64,000 nt of DNA from Streptomyces antibioticus (GCF_002019855.1 NZ_CM007717.1:5505798-5569797); one strand, 5' to 3'; numbered from the stretch's first letter, positions 9,728-18,334 are shown. The notes: generated by a model not told the origin, from the letters alone. Numbers and translations: made by a program.

Positions 9728-9989
9728 TGCGCGCCAGCGTCTCCCTCATGACGTCCTCGATCGGGATGCTGCGCGCCGGATTGGCCATGCGCTCGTCGAT
9801 GATCCGGTTGATCTCGCGCTCTTCCCATTCCTGGTACTTGCGCAGCACTTCGATGGACACCACGGCGGCGACCTGCTTGCCGCGCCGGGTGATCACGGTG
9901 GGCACGTCGTCCCGGTCGGCTCGCTCCACGACCTCGGCGAGGTGCGCCCGGACATCGCGGATGGACTCTATGGGCAGTGGCTGCGTCAT
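9720..9989 (-). CDS. Phd/YefM-family antitoxin
   Basis: The 89-residue protein has the Phd/YefM DNA-binding N-terminus (IESIRDVRAHLAEVVERADRDDVPTVITRRGKQVAAVVSIE) and a charged C-terminal tail that would wrap the toxin. Such antitoxins neutralise the toxin and repress their own promoter. The ATG at 9987-9989 is chosen because the homologous region starts there; an upstream ATG at 10025 would add 12 unrelated residues. It is first in the two-gene operon. Confidence 0.88.
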   Translation of the reverse strand: MTQPLPIESIRDVRAHLAEVVERADRDDVPTVITRRGKQVAAVVSIEVLRKYQEWEEREINRIIDERMANPARSIPIEDVMRETLARSE

Positions 9990-10032
9990 GCGCCCAAGGG
10001 TACCGAGTGTCGCATGTGTACACAACGGCGCT

Positions 10033-11493
10033 TCACGAGCCGTTCCATTCCTCGCCGGGCAGTGCGTGCCACAGGTCGAGCCAGTCGGGGAGCAGGAAGA
10101 GGGGGCGGGTCAGGACGATGTCGCCGGCCCGCTGGGAGCGGATCGCGAGGCCGAGGTCGGCGAAGACCGGATCGCCGGCGACGCTGTACGCCAGGCTGCC
10201 GGGCCGTGTCGTGCGGTGGACGAGCCAGTCCTCCACGTGGGAAGGCGTGCAGCCGGTCAGCGGGGCTGCGTCCAGTCTCACCTGGGGACCGGTGAGGGCG
10301 TCTGCGGCGACGCACCCCAGGCGGCCGTCGTGAAAGAGCGCCCTGATCCCGCTCTCGGTGAAGTCGGCGTAGTTGAGCTGCTGGTCTTCGCCGTGGTGGG
10401 AGTAGGACGAGACGGCCGGTCCTTCACCGAGGACGCGGGCGATCTCCTCCAAGGTCATCCCGAAGTGCAGGGGGCCGACTCCTACGTACGGCGTGAACGT
10501 CCACTCGGCACGCTCCTCCTGCCGGGCGATCCGCCACGGGCCGCGGTACCCCGCCTCGCTTCCAGGGACGGCCACGGGCGGCTCGGGTGCCGGCTCGTGC
10601 GGGGCGGCGGCCGGTATGGGCGCGGTCCGGTCCCCACGCCGGCGGTCGAGTCGTTTCGGAGCCGCGGTGTCCTCGGGTTGCTCTTCCAGCCAGCGGATCG
10701 CCTGCTCCTGCTCCTGGCCGCCGAACGGGTCCTCCGCCAGCTCGCCTGCCCGGTCCAGGGCCGCGCGGCGCTCCTCCTCCGCAGTGACGAGACCGGTGAC
10801 ATCCTCCCCCCAGGCAGCCAGCCGTTCCCTGGCGATCCACCGGTAGTACGAGTCCGCGCTCACGGCAAGGACCTCGCGAACGGCGGGCGCGTACCGGGGC
10901 GCGGACGAGGCGAGGGCGGGGTCGGCCAGGAGCAGGGCGGTGGCCGCGAGCGCGGCCTCCTTCACCAGTGGATCGTCGACGTCGCAGAAGTCCGCGATGC
11001 GGTCGTGGAGTATCGGCCTTGCCGTTCTGGCGGCGGCCAGATTCTGCGCCGTGCCGACGCCGTCCTCGACGTCCAGGCGGGCGATGTCGGCGAACGAAGC
11101 CAGCCAGTTGAGCAGTTCGGCGCGAAGCGGCCGCCGACCGGCCCTGGGCTCCCACCGGTCTTCGGAGAGGGTGCGCGGATCGTCGAGAAGACAGGCCAGG
11201 ACCAAGGCCGCCGGAGCGGTCGCCGGAAACACCTGCTCCTGATTGAGGAGCAGCCGATACAGATCGCCCACCGCCCGTACCCGGCGGGCCGGGTCGGTGG
11301 CGAGCACACTGCCGAGGATGTCCGGTGTGTCAGGCACACCGTGCCGACCCGTACAGACGTGGGGCAGCTCTGCCCAGGCGGTGCCGGCGAGCTCTGCCTG
11401 TGCTCTGGCTGGCAGGGAGCCGGCGGGAGCACCAGAAAGGTCTGGGGTCATCTCGTTGATCACGACAGCAGTGTTCCGCTTGTCGTTAACCAC
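10033..11493 (-). CDS. Unrecognised protein with HEAT-like helical N-terminus
   Basis: I do not recognise a named family for this 486-residue protein. Residues 60-270 form repeated amphipathic helices (AALVLACLLDDP, AELLNWLASFADIARL, PLVKEAALAATALLLADP, REVLAVSADSYYRWIARERL) that look like HEAT/ARM repeats. A Pro/Ala-rich linker follows, then a globular C-terminal domain starting at YVGVGPLHFGMTLEEIARVLG. Fusions of this sort occur in bacterial immunity-like proteins, but that is only a suggestion. It starts at a GTG that overlaps the upstream gene's stop by 8 bases, implying translational coupling. No signal peptide is present. Confidence 0.6.
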   Translation of the reverse strand: MVNDKRNTAVVINEMTPDLSGAPAGSLPARAQAELAGTAWAELPHVCTGRHGVPDTPDILGSVLATDPARRVRAVGDLYRLLLNQEQVFPATAPAALVLACLLDDPRTLSEDRWEPRAGRRPLRAELLNWLASFADIARLDVEDGVGTAQNLAAARTARPILHDRIADFCDVDDPLVKEAALAATALLLADPALASSAPRYAPAVREVLAVSADSYYRWIARERLAAWGEDVTGLVTAEEERRAALDRAGELAEDPFGGQEQEQAIRWLEEQPEDTAAPKRLDRRRGDRTAPIPAAAPHEPAPEPPVAVPGSEAGYRGPWRIARQEERAEWTFTPYVGVGPLHFGMTLEEIARVLGEGPAVSSYSHHGEDQQLNYADFTESGIRALFHDGRLGCVAADALTGPQVRLDAAPLTGCTPSHVEDWLVHRTTRPGSLAYSVAGDPVFADLGLAIRSQRAGDIVLTRPLFLLPDWLDLWHALPGEEWNGS

Positions 11494-11815
11494 CGGCGTT
11501 CGGCGGGGGTTCGGCGACCGTGACCTGGGCGGTCCAGGACCCGGGTTCCCGGGGCGGATCCCAGGTCACGTCGACGCGTGCTCCGTGGACGTCGCGTGCG
11601 AGTCCCGCCACCATGGCCGCCGTGGCGGCCCGTGCCGTGGCCGGGTCGGCGTCGACCGGAACGTCGGCGAGGCGCCCGCAGAGCGTCCCGCCTTCCAGGG
11701 TGTGGACGCTGTGGCGCCAGCCTTCCGGCGTCGCGAGCAGGACGATCCCCTTCGGCATCCCGAAGGGCGGTCGTCGCTTCGTCTCCTGCTTTCGCCTCGC
11801 CATGGGGTCATCCAA
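11486..11815 (-). CDS. Small conserved-looking protein of unknown function
   Basis: This 109-residue protein (105 if it starts at the Met encoded at 11803) begins with a basic stretch, MARRKQETKRRPPFGMPKG, followed by an alternating pattern (IVLLATPEGWRHSVHTLEGGTLCGRLADVPVDAD) that suggests a small beta-rich fold, then a helix and a C-terminal strand WTAQVTVAEP. I recognise no family. It is coupled by overlap to the HEAT-like gene and divergent from the ATPase gene at 11934, with the tandem palindromes at 11880-11910 lying in the shared promoter region. Confidence 0.55.
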   Translation of the reverse strand: MDDPMARRKQETKRRPPFGMPKGIVLLATPEGWRHSVHTLEGGTLCGRLADVPVDADPATARAATAAMVAGLARDVHGARVDVTWDPPREPGSWTAQVTVAEPPPNAGG

Positions 11816-11879
11816 CCTTGCCGGCTTCCTGGCGGTGCCGCTTTGTGCTGGGTGGGGCGGCGTTCCGCGTCGATTCTGC

Positions 11880-11910
11880 TAACGTCGACGTTACTAACAT
11901 TGATGTTAGT
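11880..11910. promoter_or_regulatory. Two abutting palindromes, likely operator pair
   Basis: The first, TAACGTCGACGTTA at 11880-11893, is a perfect 14-bp palindrome. The second, ACTAACATTGATGTTAGT at 11893-11910, has perfect 8-bp arms around TG. Both share the core TAAC-R-T..A-Y-GTTA, so they look like two sites for one dimeric regulator. They lie between divergent genes, 24 bases before the ATPase start codon, and are AT-rich in a very GC-rich setting. Confidence 0.65.
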
Positions 11911-11933
11911 TTCATGGGTGGAGGTCTGCGGGC

Positions 11934-13352
11934 GTGGTGGACTTTGTGGGGCGGCGGCAGGAGCTTGCGGCGCTGGAGCGTGAGCTGGGGAAAGTGGTGG
12001 CCGGGGTTGGTGGGGAGCGGCCCGGGCGGTGTGTGATGTTGCGTGGGCGGCGTCGGGTCGGGAAGTCGCGGCTGGTCGAGCGGTTCGCGGAGCGTTCCAA
12101 GGTCCCCTTTCTGTTCTACGCGGCTACAGGTGCTTCCCCCAGGGACGAGCTGGCCCGGCTGGCCCGGGACGCTCAGGCGTCGACGCTGCCGTTGGCGGGG
12201 CTGGTGGCTGCCGCGCGGCCGGAGAGCTGGGACGCCGCGTTCGATGTGCTGGCCGCGGCGCTGCCCGCCGACCGGGCGAGTGTGCTGGTGATTGATGAAG
12301 CGCCGTATCTCATGGATGACGACGGCGCGTTCGAGGGGATGCTGCAACGCGCCTGGGACCGGGTGCTGGAGACCAAGCCCGTGCTGCTGGTCCTCATCGG
12401 GTCCGATCTGTCGATGATGGAGGCACTCAACAGCTACGGACGCCCCTTCCACCAGCGTGGCCGGGCGATGGTGCTGGGGCCGCTGAATCCCGCCGAGGTG
12501 GGGCAGATGCTCGGGCTGGAACCGGCGGAAGCCTTCGACGCCGCGCTGGTCACCGGCGGGCTGCCGCTGATCTGCGCGGAGTGGCCGCGCGGCGCCGGGC
12601 TGTGGGACTTCCTCGCCGAGGCGCTGAGCGATCCGGTCTCGGCCCTGCTGGTGTCGGCCGAACGCTCGCTGGCCGCCGAATTCCCCCCGCAGGCCCAGGC
12701 GCGCACCGTGCTGGCGGCCATCGGCAGCGGCGAGCGGACCTTCACCAACATCGGCCGGGCGGCCGGGGGCATCGGGGCCACGCCCCTTCAGCGGGCACTG
12801 GAGCTGCTGACGGACAAACGGATCGTCGCCCGAGAGCTGCCCGTGTCGCTGCGGCCGTCGAAGGACCGCCGCTACCGGGTCACGGATCCCTATCTGCGGT
12901 TCTGGCTGCACCTGCTCGGCCCGTCCATGGAGGAGATCGAGCGGGGGCGGGGCGATCTGACCCTGGCACGCATCCGGGAGAACTGGACGAGCTGGCGCGG
13001 CCGAGCCGTCGAACCGCTTGTCCGGGAGGCGCTGGCGCGGATGCTGCCTGATGACAGCCTGCCCGCGGCCCCTGCGGTGGGTGGCTACTGGACCCGTACC
13101 AACGACGTCGAGATCGACATCGTCGGGGCGGACCGTGCTCCCGTCGCCACGGAACTGCTCTTCGTCGGCTCCGTCAAGTGGCTGGAGCAGTCGCCCTTCG
13201 ACCGGCACGACCTGGCGGCTCTTCATCGACACCGGGCCGCCCTCACCGATCGACCCGTTCCGGTCGTGGCGGTTTCGCGCAGCGGGGTCGACTGTCCGGG
13301 GCTCGATGCCGCCTACGGCCCCGGCGATCTGCTGGCTGCTTGGCCACGGTGA
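11934..13352 (+). CDS. P-loop ATPase with DUF234-type C-terminal nuclease-like domain
   Basis: The 472-residue protein begins with VDFVGRRQELAALE, then Walker A GRRRVGKS (38-45) and Walker B VLVIDEAPYL, typical of the archaeal-type/STAND-related ATPases. After a winged-helix region (residues 250-310) comes YRVTDPYLRFWLHLL and then a C-terminal PD-(D/E)xK-like segment, NDVEIDIVGADRAPVATELLFVGSVKW. The family usually has an acidic residue before xK (GExKW); here it is Ser, so the nuclease-like domain may be inactive. The function of such proteins is poorly known. GGAGGT precedes the GTG start at a good distance. Confidence 0.8.
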   Translation: MVDFVGRRQELAALERELGKVVAGVGGERPGRCVMLRGRRRVGKSRLVERFAERSKVPFLFYAATGASPRDELARLARDAQASTLPLAGLVAAARPESWDAAFDVLAAALPADRASVLVIDEAPYLMDDDGAFEGMLQRAWDRVLETKPVLLVLIGSDLSMMEALNSYGRPFHQRGRAMVLGPLNPAEVGQMLGLEPAEAFDAALVTGGLPLICAEWPRGAGLWDFLAEALSDPVSALLVSAERSLAAEFPPQAQARTVLAAIGSGERTFTNIGRAAGGIGATPLQRALELLTDKRIVARELPVSLRPSKDRRYRVTDPYLRFWLHLLGPSMEEIERGRGDLTLARIRENWTSWRGRAVEPLVREALARMLPDDSLPAAPAVGGYWTRTNDVEIDIVGADRAPVATELLFVGSVKWLEQSPFDRHDLAALHRHRAALTDRPVPVVAVSRSGVDCPGLDAAYGPGDLLAAWPR

Positions 13353-13552
13353 GCGAGGCGGGTGGATGAAGGGCGCGGCCGCCGCCGGTCGGTACCGCGC
13401 CGATGCGGCGGGCCGTCCGGATCGCGGCCAGGCGCAGGCCCAGGCCACCGGTCACCGGTGAGGAGCGCGTGGTCGCACAGGCGTAGGCCGCCCCTGTCGG
13501 TGCGCGGTGGCAGGATGCCCCGTGGACGGGTGAGGGGCGAGAGGGGCGGTGC
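13353..13552. other. Spacer between ATPase and SNF2 genes
   Basis: I see no gene or strong promoter in these 200 bases. The short frames on both strands are Arg/Pro/Gly-rich shadows. The Shine-Dalgarno of the next gene (GAGAGGGG) is at its right end. Confidence 0.4.
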
Positions 13553-15733
13553 GTGGGGCGGGTTGAGCGGGAGGCTGTCGCGGCGGGGGCGCGGCTGTGT
13601 GGGGCGGCTCGGGCCGTGGGGGGTGATCATGAGCGTGCCGTGCGGGCGGTGCGGGACGCGTTGCGGCCTCTTCATGACGCTGCCGTCAAGCGGGAGCTCG
13701 ACGCCATTCCCGTCGGGCGGCTTCAGGATGTGACCGAGGGGCGGTTGCGGCTGGGGAGTGTGGAGAAGAGCGGGTTGCGCACTCTGGGGAGTGTTCTGGA
13801 GGCGGGGCCTTATCGGTTGCGGCGGATTCCCGGGGTCGGGCAGCGCACCGCCGATCAACTGCTCGCCGCAGCCCGGCGGCTCTCCGACGCCGTGCACGAG
13901 ACGGTCGCCGTGCATATCGACGTGGACCGGCCGGAGCCGCGTACCACCGCGCTCGTGACGGCCCTGCATGTGCTGGTGGAGGCAGGTCCGGAGGCGCGGC
14001 GGGCGGTCGACGCGGCTGCCGGGCTGGTGGAGCGGCTGGAGCCGTTGCTCGTGGACGCCAGGCCCGCCACCGGGCGGGTGCGGATGCTGCTGGCCGGCCG
14101 GGAGAAGAAGGCGCGGGCGGTGGCGGCCGTCGCCGGGATCCGGGCGCTGGTGGAGGAGGCGGAGCGGGCGGGCGTGCCCGAGCTGCTCGCCCAGGCGTCC
14201 GTGGATCTGCTCAGGGTGCCCGCGTCGGACGTCGCCGCCTGGGTGGACTTCGAGCTGCGTTCCGCCGAGTACTACAGCCTGCTCGCCGAGATCTCCGGGC
14301 GGGCGCCGGACGCGGCCGCCGCCGAGGGCTTCCTGCCGGACGAGATCGCCGAGCGGGTACGGACCCAGCAGCTCGACGACACGCATCGGCGCGTCTCCCT
14401 GCGCGGGTATCAGGCGTTCGGGGCGCGGTTCGCGCTCGCGCAGCGCAAGGTGATACTCGGCGACGAGATGGGACTCGGCAAGACGATCCAGGCGATCGCC
14501 GTGCTGGCCCACCTGGCCGCCGAAGGGCAGAGCCACTTCATGGTCGTCTGCCCGGCGAGCGTCCTCGTGAACTGGACCCGGGAGATCGAGGCCCGCAGTG
14601 CCCTGCGCGTCATGGTGCTTCACGGGCCCGACCGGCACGACGCGTTCGCCGACTGGAAGGGTCGGGGCGGGGTCGGGGTGACGACGTTCGACGCGCTGCG
14701 CGGGTTTCCCGTGCCGGGGGGTGGAGAGGTCGGGCTGCTCGTCGTCGACGAGGCGCACTCCGTGAAGAATCCGCAGGCCAAGCGGTCGCAGGCGGTCGCG
14801 TTGTGGGCGGAGCACTGCGGGCGGGCGCTGTTCATGACCGGGACGCCGATGGAGAACCGGGTCGCGGAGTTCCGCAACCTGGTCCGGATGCTCGACGGCG
14901 ATGTTGCCGACGCCCTCGGCGAACGGGACGCCCTGGCCGGATCGGTCGCCTTCCGCAAGGCCGTGGCCCCCGTCTATCTGCGGCGCAACCAGGAGGACGT
15001 GCTGACGGAACTCCCGAGCCTCCAGCAGACCGACGAATGGGAGGAGTTGAGCGCGTCGGACGAGGAGGCGTACCGCGAGGCCGTGCGCGCGGGCAACTTC
15101 ATGGCGATGCGCAGGGCCGCGTACGCGCGCCCCGAGAAATCGGCCAAGCTGGACCGGTTGCGGGAGATCGTCCGGGAGGCCGGGGAGAACGGTCAGAAGA
15201 CGGTCGTCTTCTCCTACTTCAAGGACGTGCTGGGCGTGGTGCGGGAGGCGCTCGGGGACACCGACGGCGTCTCTCTGTTCGGTCCGCTCACCGGTGGTGT
15301 CGCGGCCGGGCGGCGGCAGCAGATCGTCGACGACTTCGCCGGCGTCGCCGGGCCCGCCGTGCTCCTGGCGCAGATCCAGGCGGCGGGCGTCGGCCTCAAC
15401 ATGCAGGCCGCGTCCGTCGTCGTCCTCTGCGAACCCCAGATCAAGCCGACCATCGAGCACCAGGCCGTGGCCCGCGCCCACCGGATGGGCCAGGTCAGAC
15501 CGGTGCGCGTGTACCGCCTCCTGGCCACCGGCGGCGTGGACGAACGCCTGGTGAAGATGCTGGAGGCCAAGACCCGCCTCTTCGACGCCTACGCCCGCCG
15601 CAGCGCCGTGGCCGAGTCCACCCCGGACGCGGTCGACATCTCGGACACCGAACTGGCCCGCAGGATCGTGGAGGAGGAGCAGGAACGGCTGGGGATGACG
15701 GGTGAACAGGGGGCGGCCGCGCCCGTCGTCTGA
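13553..15733 (+). CDS. SNF2-family DNA-dependent ATPase with N-terminal helix-hairpin-helix
   Basis: The 726-residue protein has a helix-hairpin-helix DNA-binding motif (RRIPGVGQRTADQLL, about residues 89-103) followed by a helical linker and a complete SNF2 helicase core: Walker A GDEMGLGKTIQ (near 303), DEAH box VVDEAHSVKN (near 400), motif III LFMTGTPMENRVAE, motif V QAAGVGLNMQAA and motif VI QAVARAHRMGQVRPVRVYRL. SNF2 enzymes translocate on duplex DNA and remodel protein-DNA complexes. No nuclease domain is evident. It follows the ATPase gene on the same strand and ends 19 bases from the convergent response regulator gene. Confidence 0.88.
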   Translation: MGRVEREAVAAGARLCGAARAVGGDHERAVRAVRDALRPLHDAAVKRELDAIPVGRLQDVTEGRLRLGSVEKSGLRTLGSVLEAGPYRLRRIPGVGQRTADQLLAAARRLSDAVHETVAVHIDVDRPEPRTTALVTALHVLVEAGPEARRAVDAAAGLVERLEPLLVDARPATGRVRMLLAGREKKARAVAAVAGIRALVEEAERAGVPELLAQASVDLLRVPASDVAAWVDFELRSAEYYSLLAEISGRAPDAAAAEGFLPDEIAERVRTQQLDDTHRRVSLRGYQAFGARFALAQRKVILGDEMGLGKTIQAIAVLAHLAAEGQSHFMVVCPASVLVNWTREIEARSALRVMVLHGPDRHDAFADWKGRGGVGVTTFDALRGFPVPGGGEVGLLVVDEAHSVKNPQAKRSQAVALWAEHCGRALFMTGTPMENRVAEFRNLVRMLDGDVADALGERDALAGSVAFRKAVAPVYLRRNQEDVLTELPSLQQTDEWEELSASDEEAYREAVRAGNFMAMRRAAYARPEKSAKLDRLREIVREAGENGQKTVVFSYFKDVLGVVREALGDTDGVSLFGPLTGGVAAGRRQQIVDDFAGVAGPAVLLAQIQAAGVGLNMQAASVVVLCEPQIKPTIEHQAVARAHRMGQVRPVRVYRLLATGGVDERLVKMLEAKTRLFDAYARRSAVAESTPDAVDISDTELARRIVEEEQERLGMTGEQGAAAPVV

Positions 15734-15752
15734 ACCCCCGGAGCGTTCCCGC

Positions 15753-16433
15753 TCAGCTCAGCCAGCCCGGTTTGATCATGCCGCTTTCGTAGGCGATGAT
15801 CACGAGTTGGGTGCGGTCGCGGACGGCGAGTTTGGTCATGATGCGGCTGACGTGGGTTTTCGCGGTGTAGGGGCTGAGGACCAGGCGTTCGGCGATCTCG
15901 TCGTTGGTGAGGCCGGCGCCGACCAGGCGGATGACCTCGAACTCGCGCTCGGTGAGGACGTTGAGGCGGGGGCTGACGTCCGGCTGGACGACGCGGCCGG
16001 CGAACTCGGCGATCAGGCGCCGGGTGACCGCGGGGGCGATCAGGGCGTCGCCGCGGGCGCAGACCCGGATGCCGTGCAGGAGTTCCATCGGCTCGGTGTC
16101 CTTGACCAGGAAGCCGGCGGCGCCGGCGCGCAGGGCGCCGTACACGTAGTCGTCGACGTCGAACGTGGTGAGGATGACCACCCGGACGTCGGAGAGGCGT
16201 TCGTCGGAGACGATGCGGCGGGTCGCCGCGAGGCCGTCCTCCTCGGGCATGCGGATGTCCATCAGGACGACGTCGGGGCGCAGTTCACGGGTCAGTTCGA
16301 CGGCCTCGGTGCCGGTGGACGCCTCGCCGACCACCTCGATGTCGTCCTCGTCGTCGATGATGGAGCGGAACCCGGCGCGGACGAGTCGCTGGTCGTCGGC
16401 GAGCAGCACTCTGATGCGTGGCGTCGTCGTCAT
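15753..16433 (-). CDS. NarL/FixJ-type response regulator
   Basis: This 226-residue protein has a receiver domain with acidic pair D13-D14, phosphoacceptor D59 (VVLMDIRMP) and the conserved Lys in GFLVKDTEP, followed by a LuxR-type helix-turn-helix (LTEREFEVIRLVGAGLTNDEIAERLVLSPYTAKTHVSRI). It is the DNA-binding output of the two-component system with the kinase that starts ten bases upstream on the same strand. Its target is likely the neighbouring exporter or oxidase genes, but no binding site can be assigned from the sequence. Confidence 0.92.
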   Translation of the reverse strand: MTTTPRIRVLLADDQRLVRAGFRSIIDDEDDIEVVGEASTGTEAVELTRELRPDVVLMDIRMPEEDGLAATRRIVSDERLSDVRVVILTTFDVDDYVYGALRAGAAGFLVKDTEPMELLHGIRVCARGDALIAPAVTRRLIAEFAGRVVQPDVSPRLNVLTEREFEVIRLVGAGLTNDEIAERLVLSPYTAKTHVSRIMTKLAVRDRTQLVIIAYESGMIKPGWLS

Positions 16434-16442
16434 GAGGCCACC

Positions 16443-17645
16443 CTAGACAGGGAGTTGTGGGGTTTCGGTGAGGGGCAGGGCCGCGTCCACGCGGAAGCCT
16501 CCGCCCGTGTTCCGCGCCGTCAGCCGGCCGCCCAGCGCGCGGGCGCGTTCGGTCATGCCGGTGATGCCGCTGCCGCGCGCCGTGGTGTCGGGGGAGCCCT
16601 GGCCGTCGTCCTCGATACGGACGCGCAGCTCGGACGGGGTGTAGGTGACGTCGATGGTGGCGTGCGCGGCCTGGGCGTGCCGGGTGATGTTGGTGAGGGA
16701 CTCCTGGACGATCCGGTAGGCGGCCAGGGAGATCGTGGGGGACAGGACGGGCTGCTCGCCCTCGACCGTGACCGTCACCTTCAGACCGGTGACGGCGGCC
16801 CGGTCGGCCAGTTCGCCGAGCCGGTCGAGACCCGCGGTCGGCGCGGTCGGCGCGGCCTCGTCCACCTGACGCAACACCCCCAGCGTGCCCCGCAGTTCGC
16901 GCAGTGCCTCCTTGCTGGTGTCACGGACGAACTCCAGGGCGGTGATGAGTTCGGCGGTCTGCCCCGGGCGGCGGGTGCTGCGGTGCAGGGCGGCGTTGGT
17001 CTGCACATGGATCAGCGAGATGTTGTGGCCCAGCACGTCGTGCAACTCCCGTGCCAGCCGCAGCCGTTCCTCGGTCGCGGACTGCTTGGCCCGTACGTCG
17101 CGCTCGCGTTCGGCGGCCAGCGCCCGCGCCTCGGCCTCGGCCAGATACGCCTGTCTGGTGCGCATCGCGTGGCTGAACGCGATCACGCTCAGGAACCAGC
17201 CGCTGAGCAGCGCGATCGACATGTTGTCCACGCTGCGCTGCTGGTCGACGACGCCCAGCTCACCGTAGGCGATCACCAGCATGATGAGCACCGCGAGGGC
17301 GACGACGGCGGTCAACTGGCCCGATCTGGCGACGCTGTAGAGGGCGACCATGAAGACCAGGGCGGGCGTCGGGCCGTTGATGCCGGCGTGTGTGTAGTAG
17401 ACGAGTGTGACCAGCAGGGCGACCACGGCGGCGGCCAGCGGACGGCGGGCGCGGAAGCCGAGGCTCAGCCAGCCGACCGTCGCGGCGGCGCAGCTCGCGA
17501 GCGCGGCGAGCGCGCCGTCCGCGGTACGGCCCAGGACGATCCAGCCCAGTTCGAGTAACTGACAGGCACCGACCAGTGCCGCCGTCCGGTCGATCCGGAA
17601 GACGGGCTCGGCCGGTGCGGCGACGGGTGCGGAGGCCATGTCCAT
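16443..17645 (-). CDS. Membrane-bound sensor histidine kinase (HisKA_3 type)
   Basis: The 400-residue kinase has five to six N-terminal transmembrane segments (residues about 20-160) with little extracytoplasmic sequence, then the dimerisation motif ARELHDVLGHNISLIHVQTN with the phosphoacceptor His near residue 202, and an ATPase domain ending GSGITGMTERARALGGRLTARNTGGGF. The lack of a sensor loop suggests it detects a membrane-embedded or membrane-active signal. Its ATG shares one base with the TetR gene's stop (TGATG), so the three regulators are translated as a unit. Confidence 0.92.
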   Translation of the reverse strand: MDMASAPVAAPAEPVFRIDRTAALVGACQLLELGWIVLGRTADGALAALASCAAATVGWLSLGFRARRPLAAAVVALLVTLVYYTHAGINGPTPALVFMVALYSVARSGQLTAVVALAVLIMLVIAYGELGVVDQQRSVDNMSIALLSGWFLSVIAFSHAMRTRQAYLAEAEARALAAERERDVRAKQSATEERLRLARELHDVLGHNISLIHVQTNAALHRSTRRPGQTAELITALEFVRDTSKEALRELRGTLGVLRQVDEAAPTAPTAGLDRLGELADRAAVTGLKVTVTVEGEQPVLSPTISLAAYRIVQESLTNITRHAQAAHATIDVTYTPSELRVRIEDDGQGSPDTTARGSGITGMTERARALGGRLTARNTGGGFRVDAALPLTETPQLPV

Positions 17646-18334
17646 CAGGGTACGAGGGGGTGGGCGTCGGCCGGGGTGCCGTGGCCGTCGGCGGGGAGGG
17701 CGTGCGCGGCCAGGAAGTCCTGGACGACCCGCTGCACGTACTCCTCGGTGATCGGCCGTCCGGCCAGCAGCCGGCGGTACATCAGCGGGCCGGCGAGCTG
17801 GTCGACGGCGAGGTCGACGTCGAGGTCCGCCGGGAGTTCGCCGCGGGCGCGGGCGGCGTCGAGGATCGTGCGGAAGTCCTGCGAGCCGTGCCGGTAGAGG
17901 TCCTCCTTCAGACGGGCGAACACCGGGTCCACGCCCGCGCGTTCGATGACGGCGCGCAGTCCGCGGTCGCTCACCGGGTCGTGCAGGAGGCCGCGCAGAC
18001 CGTCGAGCTGGTGGACGAGGTCGTCGCGCAGGACGCCGGTCAGCGGGGGGCGGGCGGTGGAGATGCGCTGCGCGATCACGTCCCGGACCAGGCCGGAGGC
18101 ATCGGGCCAGTGACGGTAGAGGGTCGACCGGCCGACCCCGCTGCGGGCCGCGACGGCGACATGGGTCACCGCCGACCAGCCCTGCTCGACCAGCAGGTCC
18201 CGGGCGGCGGCGAGGGCGGCGGCCCGGCTGCGCTCGGCACGGGGGTCGGGGCCGCGGCCGGGGGCGTCGGGGGTGGGGACGAGAGGTGCGTGCGGGGCGG
18301 CCGGGGGTTCTGGGGGTTCTGGGGTGGTGGACAT
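17645..18334 (-). CDS. TetR-family repressor
   Basis: The 229-residue protein has a Pro/Gly-rich N-terminal extension of about 25 residues, then a TetR DNA-binding domain (RAAALAAARDLLVEQGWSAVTHVAVAARSGVGRSTLYRHWPD) and a variable ligand-binding C-terminal domain. TetR regulators next to MMPL exporters usually repress them and are released by a ligand. The gene lies 85 bases downstream of the exporter and is joined by a one-base overlap to the histidine kinase. Confidence 0.9.
   Translation of the reverse strand: MSTTPEPPEPPAAPHAPLVPTPDAPGRGPDPRAERSRAAALAAARDLLVEQGWSAVTHVAVAARSGVGRSTLYRHWPDASGLVRDVIAQRISTARPPLTGVLRDDLVHQLDGLRGLLHDPVSDRGLRAVIERAGVDPVFARLKEDLYRHGSQDFRTILDAARARGELPADLDVDLAVDQLAGPLMYRRLLAGRPITEEYVQRVVQDFLAAHALPADGHGTPADAHPLVP

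Noticed and set aside
9464..15733. Integrated mobile element with attachment sites
   Set aside because: No integrase, transposase, tRNA or flanking direct repeats were found.
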